Source of the DNA: Patescibacteria group bacterium
Lineage (GTDB): Bacteria; Patescibacteriota; Doudnabacteria; UBA920
Assembly: GCA_023484515.1 (NCBI GenBank)
Contig: JAMDAY010000001.1
Coordinates: forward strand, 64,758-100,725
Direction of reading: 5' to 3'
Length of the DNA: 35,968 nt
The first letter of the stretch is position 1; the number at the start of each line of letters is the position of its first letter. Of the stretch, positions 1-6,637 are shown piece by piece. The notes below the pieces were generated by a model that was not told the origin of the DNA, did not search any database, and saw nothing but the letters and a program-made list of their open reading frames with translations. The position numbers and the translations under genes were made by a program.

Positions 1-1
1 G

Positions 2-418
2 AGGTTATATGTGGCGGCGAAGAATGTTGAAAACAACCCCTCTGGCCTAAAGGCCGTCTCCCCTCAAGAGGGGAGAAAACTGCAGACTGCAGTTTCCCTC
101 TCCTCGAGTGCAGCCGAGGAGGAGAGGGTTAGGGAGAGGTTGCAGCCAACAGTCGAAGGCTACCAGACCATAGACATCCGCCTGGAAAAATACCGCGAGG
201 ATTTTACTCCCGTGGACAACACCTGCGACTGCTACTTGTGCCTAAACCATACGCGGTCGTATCTGCGACACTTGTTCGCTTCGGGCGAGCCTTTGGCCAT
301 TCGCCTGGCCACCATGCACAATTTAAGGTTTTACCTGAACCTGATGCAAAAAATCCGCGACGCCATCCAATATGAATACTTTGAGGAAATGGCAAAAAAT
401 TACCGCGACTACACCTAA
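2..418 (+). CDS. tgt: tRNA-guanine transglycosylase, C-terminal part (5' end outside window)
   Basis: This is the C-terminal end of bacterial Tgt, which exchanges guanine for a queuosine precursor at the wobble base of GUN tRNAs. The visible segment holds the zinc site: the run 'CDCYLC' supplies three cysteines and the His in 'TMHNLRFY' the fourth ligand. It is preceded by 'EDFTPVDNTC', equivalent to the family's 'EDF.PLDPEC'. The frame is open to the window edge, so the track's GTG at 11 is probably not the true start and the gene begins upstream. About 36 residues before the zinc region ('NNPSGLKAVSPQEG...') are encoded by an inserted repeat and do not look like Tgt. The zinc region and C-terminus downstream look intact, so the protein may still fold. 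Identity is secure; activity with the insert is inferred. Confidence 0.85.
   Translation, partial: RLYVAAKNVENNPSGLKAVSPQEGRKLQTAVSLSSSAAEEERVRERLQPTVEGYQTIDIRLEKYREDFTPVDNTCDCYLCLNHTRSYLRHLFASGEPLAIRLATMHNLRFYLNLMQKIRDAIQYEYFEEMAKNYRDYT
34..142 (+). repeat. In-frame inserted repeat, 'CAACC...GGTTG' family, copy 1 (in tgt)
   Basis: The segment starts 'caacccctctggcc' and ends 'ggttagggagaggttg', so its ends are inverted copies of a CAACCtCT motif. Inside are hairpins: ggcc/ggcc, 'ctcccctcaagaggggag', 'ctgcagactgcag', and 'cctcctcgagtgcagccgagg' with the loop GAGTGCAGCCGA. The same modules recur in tatD, leuS and purH. It keeps the tgt frame open and encodes a polar stretch. Confidence 0.7.
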
Positions 419-423
419 ATTTT

Positions 424-456
424 AACGGCTCAACGGCCAATGTCCGTTGAGCCGTT
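424..456. terminator. Perfect 13-bp hairpin after tgt
   Basis: A perfect stem 'aacggctcaacgg' / 'ccgttgagccgtt' with a 7-nt loop lies just after the tgt stop. No clear T-run follows, so it may be a dispersed palindrome or an RNA 3' end stabiliser rather than a classical terminator. Confidence 0.45.
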
Positions 457-509
457 GGTAACTATTTATAAAACTGAGCCGGATTAAGGTTTTGCCCATA
501 TTTGCTGAT

Positions 510-531
510 GTAGTGCAGGCCCGTGGCCTGC
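510..531 (+). repeat. Single GTAG-type REP sequence
   Basis: GTAG is followed by a hairpin 'gcaggcc-cgt-ggcctgc'. A GTAG tetranucleotide 5' of a palindrome is the hallmark of REP sequences mobilised by RAYT (REP-associated tyrosine) transposases. A near copy lies at 22585. No RAYT gene is in this window. Confidence 0.55.
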
Positions 532-591
532 TGATAAGGCGAAAATTTGACAATCCTCTCGACCTTGTGAATAGTTGCAGCCGTTTGAATT

Positions 592-620
592 TTGCCCAAA
601 ATAAGGCGTTTTGCTATAAT
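592..620 (+). promoter_or_regulatory. Sigma70-type promoter of glyS
   Basis: TTGCCC (592-597), a 17-nt spacer and TATAAT (615-620). The predicted transcript starts near 627, giving a leader of about 55 nt dominated by a perfect palindrome. Confidence 0.6.
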
Positions 621-640
621 AAATAAAATTGAAACGTGCC

Positions 641-679
641 ACAAGGAGTCCCCTTGTGCTGCACAAGGGGACTCCTTGT
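641..679. repeat. 39-nt near-perfect palindrome in the glyS leader
   Basis: Two 19-nt arms ('acaaggagtccccttgtgc' and its reverse complement) are separated by one base. It ends 2 nt before the glyS ATG and leaves no Shine-Dalgarno site. A sister palindrome with the same GAG-CCC pattern is at 26922-26964. Confidence 0.75.
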
Positions 680-681
680 TT

Positions 682-2013
682 ATGTCGAATGAAAAAGATT
701 TAATGGAAAAAATTGTCAGCCTTTGCAAGCGCCGCGGGTTTGTGTTTCCCGGCAGCGAAATTTATGGTGGGTTTGCCAATTCCTGGAATTACGGCCCGGT
801 GGGAGTGGAGCTAAAAAATAACATTAAGCAGCTTTGGTGGAAACGGTTCGTGCAGCAGCGCAGCGACATGGTGGGGATTGACGCGGCTTTAATCATGAAG
901 CCGGCAGTCTGGGAAGCCAGCGGACACTTAAAGAATTTTTCCGATCCTTTGGTAGAATGCAAAAACTGCCATACCCGTTTCCGCGCAGATAAAATTGACA
1001 TTACCAAGCCTTGCGAAATTTGCGGCAAGGCAGCCGGTTTTACGGAAGCCAAGATGTTTAATCTAATGTTTAAAACCTTCATTGGTCCCGCAGAAGAGCA
1101 GGCGAACATTGCGTATTTTCGCCCCGAAACCGCGCAAGCCATGTTCGTAGATTTCAAAAATGTGCTTGATACGTCGCGCAAAACTATCCCGTTCGGCATC
1201 GGCCAGATTGGCAAGGCGTTCCGTAACGAAATTACGCCGGGTAATTTTATTTTTAGGACTCGCGAATTTGAACAGATGGAAATTGAATATTTTATCCCCG
1301 TGCCTAAGTCAGACGAAGAATGGAATAAATATTTTGAAATGTGGCGCGGCAATATGCTTTCCTGGATAAAAGACGACCTTGGCATTTTGCCGGAGCATAT
1401 CCATGAGCTGGAAGTGCCCAAGGAAGAATTAGCGCATTACAGCAAGCGCACCATAGATTTTGAATACCATTTTCCGTTTGGCGTGGACGAGCTTTATGGT
1501 TTGGCTTACCGCACGGATTTTGACTTGAAAAACCATTCGGAAAAATCCGGCCAGGACTTGCGCTACACCGACCCGCAAACCGGCGAAAAATATTTGCCGC
1601 ACGTAATTGAGCCAACCTGGGGGGTGGACCGGAGCGTCTTGGCCGTCCTGTGCGAGAGCTATCGCGAAGAGGCGGATCGCGTGTATTTGTCGCTGCCGCC
1701 AAAATTGGCGCCGTACAAGGCGGCGGTGTTTCCGTTGCTAAAAAATAAACCCGAACTCGTAAAAAAAGCCAAGGAAATTCACTTAGCCCTTAGCACTAGC
1801 AACTTAGCACTTGGTCCCATTGCCTGGGACGACCGGGGCAACGTAGGCAAGCGCTACTACAGCCAGGACGAAATAGGTACGCCGTTTTGCGTGACCGTGG
1901 ACTTCCAATCTTTGGAAGACAATACAGTTACAGTCCGCAACCGCGACACCAAAGAACAGCCGAGGGTGGGGGCTGGGGAGTTAAGGGACTATATTTCTAA
2001 ACAAATTTATTAA
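682..2013 (+). CDS. glyS: Glycyl-tRNA synthetase (single-chain alpha2 type, class II)
   Basis: Charges tRNA-Gly with glycine. Near residue 90 a zinc knuckle is visible ('CKNCHTRF...CEICGK'). Class II motif 2 follows ('FRNEITPGNFIFRTREFEQME'), then motif 3 ('PTWGVDRSVLAVL') and an anticodon-binding domain ending near 'ENTVTVRNRDTKEQPRV'-type sequence. At 443 aa it is close to the usual length of about 460. ATG 682 was chosen over the ORF start at 592 because the extension is encoded by promoter and palindrome DNA, while 'MSNEKDLMEKIVSLCKRRGF' matches family N-termini. A short degenerate repeat ('LALSTSNLALG', about 1784-1815) replaces part of a loop before 'DDRGNVGKRY'. The start codon has no Shine-Dalgarno site. 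Confidence 0.93.
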   Translation: MSNEKDLMEKIVSLCKRRGFVFPGSEIYGGFANSWNYGPVGVELKNNIKQLWWKRFVQQRSDMVGIDAALIMKPAVWEASGHLKNFSDPLVECKNCHTRFRADKIDITKPCEICGKAAGFTEAKMFNLMFKTFIGPAEEQANIAYFRPETAQAMFVDFKNVLDTSRKTIPFGIGQIGKAFRNEITPGNFIFRTREFEQMEIEYFIPVPKSDEEWNKYFEMWRGNMLSWIKDDLGILPEHIHELEVPKEELAHYSKRTIDFEYHFPFGVDELYGLAYRTDFDLKNHSEKSGQDLRYTDPQTGEKYLPHVIEPTWGVDRSVLAVLCESYREEADRVYLSLPPKLAPYKAAVFPLLKNKPELVKKAKEIHLALSTSNLALGPIAWDDRGNVGKRYYSQDEIGTPFCVTVDFQSLEDNTVTVRNRDTKEQPRVGAGELRDYISKQIY

Positions 2014-2019
2014 GAATTT

Positions 2020-2493
2020 ATGAGAGAAGGCGGAATTGGAAATGTGATTAATATGGGCACATGGAAGAAGCGGAAAGCAAAAAGGACCGCTAAGTCTGAA
2101 GTTGGACGGACAATGGGCCAGTATGAACAGGATCCTGCCGAAGGTTTTATTAGAGTTGGCCTGGTTCACCCCGCAGGGTTTCCCATTTCAGCGGAGGAAA
2201 GTGTAAAAAAAGATGCGGAGGTGGTGCTGGAGGAGTTTCCTTTGATCGTCGGGGATTACAAAAAAAATGAGTTGGAAAAATTTGGCTTTGCCAATTTTTT
2301 AGGCAGGCTGGAGAAAGGTAAATATTTTTTGACCAGTTTAGAAGAATTACAGAAGTCGGGTTTGGGAATTTTGCCTGACTCTCCCGACGGGGCAGCGGTT
2401 TCGGGATATTTAAGGGAACGGTGGGAAGTTATGGCGAAAGACAAAATTCACCCAGGTGGCGCTTCAAAAAAATCAAAAGCAATTCACGTCTAG
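2020..2493 (+). CDS. Hypothetical protein, basic N-terminus
   Basis: I do not recognise this 157-aa product. It starts with a Lys/Arg-rich segment ('TWKKRKAKRTAKSE') followed by a mixed alpha/beta-like segment containing 'FANFLGRL' and 'YFLTSLEEL'. No transmembrane segment or catalytic motif is evident. It sits 6 nt after glyS and ends 5 nt before the M24 peptidase, so it is probably co-transcribed. The start is uncertain: ATG 2020 lacks a Shine-Dalgarno site, and in-frame ATGs at about 2053 and 2113 are alternatives. Its position inside a run of real genes and the lack of a competing ORF support coding. Confidence 0.55.
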   Translation: MREGGIGNVINMGTWKKRKAKRTAKSEVGRTMGQYEQDPAEGFIRVGLVHPAGFPISAEESVKKDAEVVLEEFPLIVGDYKKNELEKFGFANFLGRLEKGKYFLTSLEELQKSGLGILPDSPDGAAVSGYLRERWEVMAKDKIHPGGASKKSKAIHV

Positions 2494-2498
2494 ATTTT

Positions 2499-3725
2499 AT
2501 GGAAAAATCACGCTTGCGAGATTTGCAATATGTTCTTAGACATCCGTTGCTTGTTAAGAAAAAAGAAAACCTGTTGTATTTGACAGGTCGTTCTTTTTTG
2601 GCGGGGTATTTGCTAGTAAAACCGATGAACACGGATCGAAGCAAACGGATTAACACGGATAAACATCGAGTAGTATTTTTTGGAGATGGCTTGGAAAAAG
2701 CGGAAAGAATAAAGCAAGATCGTTTAAAAAATATCCCGCTATACTTAAGTAAAGCGGCAACGCTGCAATTGGAAGACGAATTCACGTTTGCGGAATATAA
2801 TTATATAAAGGCTAAGTGCAAAGAGCTAAGCGCTAAGGTAAAAATTTGGCACGTAAAAAGCCCGGTGGATTTCCAGCGCGCAATAAAGGACGAAACTGAA
2901 ATCAGGTTAATCAGGAAATCCATGCAGATTGTGGAAAAAGTTTTTAGTTTGGTCCGAAAGGAGATAAAAAAACAAGGGATGGCGGAAAAAAGATTGGCCG
3001 ATTTCATAAAATCAGCCGGCTTAAAACTGGGAGCGGAAGACGTTTCCTTCCCGCCCATTGTCGCCTCCGGCGCCAACGCCGCAATCCCGCACCATGTGCC
3101 GTCCGGCAAGAAATTAAAAGCAGGGGAGCCGGTAATCCTGGACTTCGGCTTTAAGTATAAAAACTATTGCAGCGATTTCACGCGCACCGTATTTTTAAAA
3201 AAAATCTCCGCCAAACTGGAAACCGTTTACATTCAGGTGGAAAAGGCGTATTGGGGAGCGATTGATTATATTAATCACCAGCCTGTGTCATTGCGAGGAG
3301 CTCCGAGTGCAGCCGAGGAGCGACGCGGCAATCTACCTTTAGTTAAAGTTAAGGTTGCTTCCGACTACGCCAAAGCTACGTCGGACAGGTCGTCGCCAGA
3401 CAAAGCCCTGCCTCCTCGCAATGACACAGGTATTACTGGCGAGCAAGTTTACCACAAAGCCGTTGAAATTTTATTCCAGAAACATCTGGAAAAATACTTC
3501 ATCCATAGCCTTGGCCACGGCACCGGCCTGGAGATCCACGAACTGCCGAATTTGTCGCCCAATTCCCGCGACATATTACAGGAAAATATGGTTTTTAGCA
3601 TAGAGCCGGGGGTTTATTTGCCCCGCGCCGGTGGCATCAGGATTGAAGATTTGGTATATTTTAAAAACGGGGGAGCTAATAAGTTTATAAATGTGCCTAC
3701 AAAATTAAAAGACAATATCTTATGA
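2499..3725 (+). CDS. M24 family metallopeptidase (Xaa-Pro aminopeptidase-like)
   Basis: A 'pita-bread' dinuclear metallopeptidase that removes N-terminal residues before proline. The metal ligands are visible in order: Asp in 'ILDFGF', Asp in 'CSDFTRT', His in 'GHGTGLEIHE', Glu in 'SIEPGVYL' and Glu in 'GIRIEDLV'. An N-terminal creatinase-like domain precedes them. ATG 2499 begins 'MEKSRLRDLQYVL'; the longer ORF start overlaps the upstream gene and is unlikely. Two stretches are foreign: 'MNTDRSKRINTDKHR' near residue 45, encoded by an 'aacacggat' repeat, and a 49-50-residue block after 'INHQP' encoded by an inverted-repeat element (3282-3430). The catalytic residues flank the insert and are all kept. 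The stop overlaps the next start (ATGA). Confidence 0.88.
   Translation: MEKSRLRDLQYVLRHPLLVKKKENLLYLTGRSFLAGYLLVKPMNTDRSKRINTDKHRVVFFGDGLEKAERIKQDRLKNIPLYLSKAATLQLEDEFTFAEYNYIKAKCKELSAKVKIWHVKSPVDFQRAIKDETEIRLIRKSMQIVEKVFSLVRKEIKKQGMAEKRLADFIKSAGLKLGAEDVSFPPIVASGANAAIPHHVPSGKKLKAGEPVILDFGFKYKNYCSDFTRTVFLKKISAKLETVYIQVEKAYWGAIDYINHQPVSLRGAPSAAEERRGNLPLVKVKVASDYAKATSDRSSPDKALPPRNDTGITGEQVYHKAVEILFQKHLEKYFIHSLGHGTGLEIHELPNLSPNSRDILQENMVFSIEPGVYLPRAGGIRIEDLVYFKNGGANKFINVPTKLKDNIL
3282..3430. mobile_element. 149-bp MITE-like element, 19-bp perfect terminal inverted repeats, in frame in the M24 gene
   Basis: It begins 'cctgtgtcattgcgaggag' and ends with the exact reverse complement, 'ctcctcgcaatgacacagg'. 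Inside are hairpins with conserved loops: 'ctccgagtgcagccgaggag' and 'tccgactacgcc...gctacgtcgga'. It contains no stop in the host frame and adds about 49 codons. I could not identify a clear target-site duplication. Confidence 0.75.
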
Positions 3726-4030
3726 GGAATGAGAATTATCCAAAAAGGGATACAACACACACTCCAGCCCCTAAGGAAGCAGCCAGAATTCCGGACATAA
3801 CCTTAACAGACTTTGAAAAATTGACGCAGGATTTAAACAGATATTTTCAAAATATAAAAGGTGCGGATGGGAATAGAGACAGGGCATTGGAAAATTTAAT
3901 AGCGACCATGGACACGGCTTTACGGCTTGCTCAAGAGGCCAAATCCGGAAACGGGTTGCCGGTTCAGGTGCAGCAATCCTTGAATAAATTATCAGCAAGG
4001 GCGAAGGAGCATTTGCCCGCGGCAAATTAA
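3722..4030 (+). CDS. Hypothetical helical protein
   Basis: A 102-aa product of unknown function. The sequence from 'LTDFEKLTQDLNRYFQNIKG' through 'LENLIATMDTALRLAQEA' to 'LNKLSARAKEHL' is predicted to be amphipathic helices; no catalytic motif is seen. Its ATG overlaps the M24 stop (ATGA) and its stop lies 1 nt before the M16 protease start. It is therefore in an operon with both peptidases and translationally coupled. A peptidase accessory role is only suggested by position. Confidence 0.6.
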   Translation: MRNENYPKRDTTHTPAPKEAARIPDITLTDFEKLTQDLNRYFQNIKGADGNRDRALENLIATMDTALRLAQEAKSGNGLPVQVQQSLNKLSARAKEHLPAAN

Positions 4031-4031
4031 T

Positions 4032-5303
4032 ATGAAATATACCAAAAAAGTCTTATCTAACGGCCTGACAATTTTAGAAGTTCCCAGCACTGACGCGGGA
4101 AGCGTGGTGGTGGATTTTTTTGTTAAGACCGGCAGCCGGTGTGAAACGCCGCGCGAAAACGGCATCTCGCATTTTTTGGAGCACTTCCTGTTTAAGGGGA
4201 CCAAAAAATTCCCTTCGGCTTTCGCCATCAGCGAACTGGTAGACGCCATTGGCGGGGAAATGAACGCCAATACCGGCAAGGAGCATACCCAGTTTTACAT
4301 CAAATCCGCCAGCCAGCATTTGCCTTTAATTTTTGAAATCCTTACCGACATGATCCAAAATCCGCTGCTGGACAGCGACGAAATGGAACGTGAAAAAGGC
4401 GTGATTGTGGAAGAGATAAATATGTACAAGGACACGCCCATGGCGGAAATAGAAAATGTGTTGGAGCGGACTATGTGGCCGCACGACGCCCTGGGCAAGG
4501 ACATTGCCGGCACCAAGGAAACAGTGACGAAATTTACGCCGGACATGTTCCGCAAGTATATTAAACGGCACTATCAGGCGCCGAATATGATCTTAGGGAT
4601 ATCGGGAAAGTATAATTTGTCGCAATTTGAAAGTTTGGTCAACAAATATTGGGTAAAATACCCCAAGCACGGATATCATGGCTGGGACAAGATTAAGGAC
4701 CGCCAAGCAGACGCCAGGGTGAAAATAGAACATAAGGTAACGGAGCAGGCGCACGTTGCCCTTGGCTTTAAGAGTTTTGCTTACGGCGACCCGCGCAACG
4801 CCGCCGTGTCCGTTTTGGCTTCGGTGCTGGGCGGGGGCATGAGCAGCCGGCTGTTTACCGAAATCCGCGAAAAACGGGGATTGGCTTATTATGCGCGCGC
4901 CATGCCCGGCAGCTACCAGGACACCGGTTCGTTTACCATCAGCAGCGGCGTAAAAGTGGACAAGATTATGGAAGCCTTGCAGGTCATAATGGGCGAATTG
5001 GAGAAAATTAAGGATGCGCCGGTGGACGAGCGGGAACTGCAAAAAGCCAAGGAGTATATAAAAGGCAAATCTACCATTGCCCTGGAAGACAATCAGGTCA
5101 GGCTGGATTGGTTTTTGGAACGCGCGGCTTTCCATAAGAAAATAGAAACGCCGGTGGAAACGTTCGCCAAACTGCAAAAAGTCACGGCCAAACAGGTCAA
5201 AGAAGTTGCCAACGAATTGTTCCAGGGCAAGAATTTAACCCTGGCCGTCATTGGCCCTTATAAAGACGAAACCAAATTTAGGAAAATTTTAAGCGTGGAA
5301 TAG
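4032..5303 (+). CDS. M16 family zinc protease (processing-protease/YmxG-like)
   Basis: An insulinase-fold endopeptidase. The inverted zinc motif HxxEH is visible near residue 54 ('HFLEHFLFKGT'), with the downstream Glu in 'EKGVIVEEINMYKD'. The C-terminal M16 half contains 'LGGGMSSRLFTEIREKRGLAYY', the typical R/Y region. The 423-aa length is normal for a single-chain bacterial M16B protein. There is no signal peptide, so it is probably cytoplasmic. It starts 1 nt after the preceding stop, as the last gene of the glyS-M24-M16 cluster. Confidence 0.92.
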   Translation: MKYTKKVLSNGLTILEVPSTDAGSVVVDFFVKTGSRCETPRENGISHFLEHFLFKGTKKFPSAFAISELVDAIGGEMNANTGKEHTQFYIKSASQHLPLIFEILTDMIQNPLLDSDEMEREKGVIVEEINMYKDTPMAEIENVLERTMWPHDALGKDIAGTKETVTKFTPDMFRKYIKRHYQAPNMILGISGKYNLSQFESLVNKYWVKYPKHGYHGWDKIKDRQADARVKIEHKVTEQAHVALGFKSFAYGDPRNAAVSVLASVLGGGMSSRLFTEIREKRGLAYYARAMPGSYQDTGSFTISSGVKVDKIMEALQVIMGELEKIKDAPVDERELQKAKEYIKGKSTIALEDNQVRLDWFLERAAFHKKIETPVETFAKLQKVTAKQVKEVANELFQGKNLTLAVIGPYKDETKFRKILSVE

Positions 5304-5331
5304 CAACTCTTTTTTTCGCGGGCGCGTAAAA

Positions 5332-5943
5332 ATGAGTTGTAGGCCCGATTGGCCAAAAGAATATATGGCAAATTTTGTTGAACAAACAAGCGAATTAATC
5401 CGTTGCTTTGACGACCAAGGAAACGAGGTTCAACCCCGTCCGCGCGCAGAGATTCACCAAAAACCTTTTAATACTTGGCATGCCACAACGGCCATTTACG
5501 TAATCAACAAAGAAGGAGAGTTGCTTTGCTCTAAACGATCAAATAATCATTCTTATCGCCCTGGCCAGTGGCAAGGATGTTTTGGCGGGCATGTACAAGC
5601 AGGGGAAAGTTACGAGCAAAATGCCGCCAAGGAATTGTCGGAAGAGGCGGGAATAAAGGCTGGTGCTGATAATTTGCATTTCCTTATGCAAGCAGATTAT
5701 CCGCATTCTATGCATTGTGCGAGGTTATTCGCGTATTTGTTCGACGGAGATTTAAAAGATATCCATTGCGACGACGGAGAAATATCCGAAGTAAAGTGGA
5801 GGGATATGGGGCAATTCTGGCGGGAAGAAAATCGATTGGGCAATATCGGAACATCCGCCTGTCCCCCTGAAGTGCAGGAAAAAATTAAAGTTTGGTTAAA
5901 AAATTTATCGGCTATAGTAAGCATTCAAAAGATTAGCCGGTAA
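5332..5943 (+). CDS. NUDIX hydrolase
   Basis: Hydrolyses a nucleoside diphosphate linked to another moiety. The Nudix box is 'GGHVQAGESYEQNAAKELSEEAG', matching GX5EX7REUXEEXGU with Arg replaced by Lys. The preceding 'TWHATTAIYVINKEGELL' and the N-terminal 'FDDQGNEVQPRPR' resemble the YfcD/isopentenyl-diphosphate-isomerase-like branch, but the substrate cannot be told. The 203-aa length is normal. ATG 5332 gives 'MSCRPDWPKEY'; an in-frame ATG at 5365 ('MANFVEQ') is an equally plausible start, since neither has a strong Shine-Dalgarno site. It lies 28 nt after the M16 gene. Confidence 0.88.
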   Translation: MSCRPDWPKEYMANFVEQTSELIRCFDDQGNEVQPRPRAEIHQKPFNTWHATTAIYVINKEGELLCSKRSNNHSYRPGQWQGCFGGHVQAGESYEQNAAKELSEEAGIKAGADNLHFLMQADYPHSMHCARLFAYLFDGDLKDIHCDDGEISEVKWRDMGQFWREENRLGNIGTSACPPEVQEKIKVWLKNLSAIVSIQKISR

Positions 5944-5990
5944 AGGTAGCGCTGGCCTTGCAAAAAAACGCACTGCTAAAATTAAGCAGC

Positions 5991-6053
5991 TTGGCTTAAG
6001 TCCGTCCTATATGATATACTAACGTTAATCAAGATTGTTTAATCTTAATTAAC
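5991..6053 (+). promoter_or_regulatory. Toxin-antitoxin promoter and palindromic operator
   Basis: TTGGCT (5991-5996), an 18-nt spacer and TATACT (6015-6020). Across the expected start site lies an inverted repeat, 'gttaatcaagatt' / 'aatcttaattaac' (12 of 13 match), with a further half-site 'attaatcaat' before the ATG. This is the layout expected for autorepression by a Phd/YefM antitoxin. Confidence 0.6.
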
Positions 6054-6063
6054 ATTAATCAAT

Positions 6064-6378
6064 ATGGTACATACCATTCCAATTACCAAAGCCAGGATAA
6101 AATTGGGCGAGATTGCCAAGCGCGCGCATTTAAAGGGTGAATATTTTATCTTGGAGAAAGACGGGATTCCCGTTGCCGGCATTATGTCGGCGGACGAACT
6201 GGAAGATTACTTGGAATCGCAGGACCCCAAGGTTAATCAGATTATTAAGGAAGGTTATAAAGAATACCTGGCAGGCAAGACCCGCCATGCCAGGAATTTG
6301 CTGGACGAGTTAAGGTCCGACGTAAATAAATACAAAAAAAGCAAAAAAAATAACAATGTTCAACGCAAAAACTCATAG
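6064..6378 (+). CDS. Phd/YefM-family antitoxin
   Basis: The N-terminal 'MVHTIPITKARIKLGEIAKRA' followed by 'EYFILEKDGIPVAGIMSADELEDYL' is the Phd/YefM DNA-binding fold. The Lys-rich C-terminus would be the disordered toxin-neutralising tail. At 104 aa it is slightly longer than typical (80-95). It overlaps the RelE-like toxin by 23 nt in the standard antitoxin-first order. The palindromic operator upstream fits autorepression by the antitoxin-toxin complex. Assignment rests on N-terminal sequence and context. Confidence 0.82.
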   Translation: MVHTIPITKARIKLGEIAKRAHLKGEYFILEKDGIPVAGIMSADELEDYLESQDPKVNQIIKEGYKEYLAGKTRHARNLLDELRSDVNKYKKSKKNNNVQRKNS

Positions 6379-6637
6379 GCATTTTGACAGGCTTATGAAG
6401 TCGCTTGCCAAGCGGTATTTTGAATTACCGGAAGTGTTCGGGAAAGCTATTGATATTTTGGAATCCGATCCTTATAACTTAAGTCAGGTTTACGATATAA
6501 AAAAGTTGTCAAACATAACCGACGGTTTGGGAGAGTATCGCTTAAGAATAGGCCGGTGGAGATTTCGCTATGATATCCGCGGCAGCGAAGTGATTTTTTA
6601 TTTTTGCGGTTTAAGGAATGAAAACACTTATGGTTAA
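6356..6637 (+). CDS. RelE/ParE-superfamily toxin
   Basis: A 93-aa protein with the RelE/ParE pattern: an N-terminal helix pair ('HFDRLMKSLAKRYFELPEVFGKAIDILESDP') and then beta strands ending 'YRLRIGRWRFRYDIRGSEVIFYFCGLRNENTYG'. The 'YRLRIGRWRFRYDI' core is characteristic. RelE members are ribosome-dependent mRNA endonucleases and ParE members poison gyrase; the subtype cannot be decided here. It is translationally coupled to the antitoxin, and its last 20 nt overlap the nfo start. The start codon has no Shine-Dalgarno site. Confidence 0.82.
   Translation: MFNAKTHRHFDRLMKSLAKRYFELPEVFGKAIDILESDPYNLSQVYDIKKLSNITDGLGEYRLRIGRWRFRYDIRGSEVIFYFCGLRNENTYG

Noticed and set aside
592-681. N-terminal extension of glycyl-tRNA synthetase
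   Set aside because: The extension is translated from promoter and palindrome DNA and does not resemble GlyRS.
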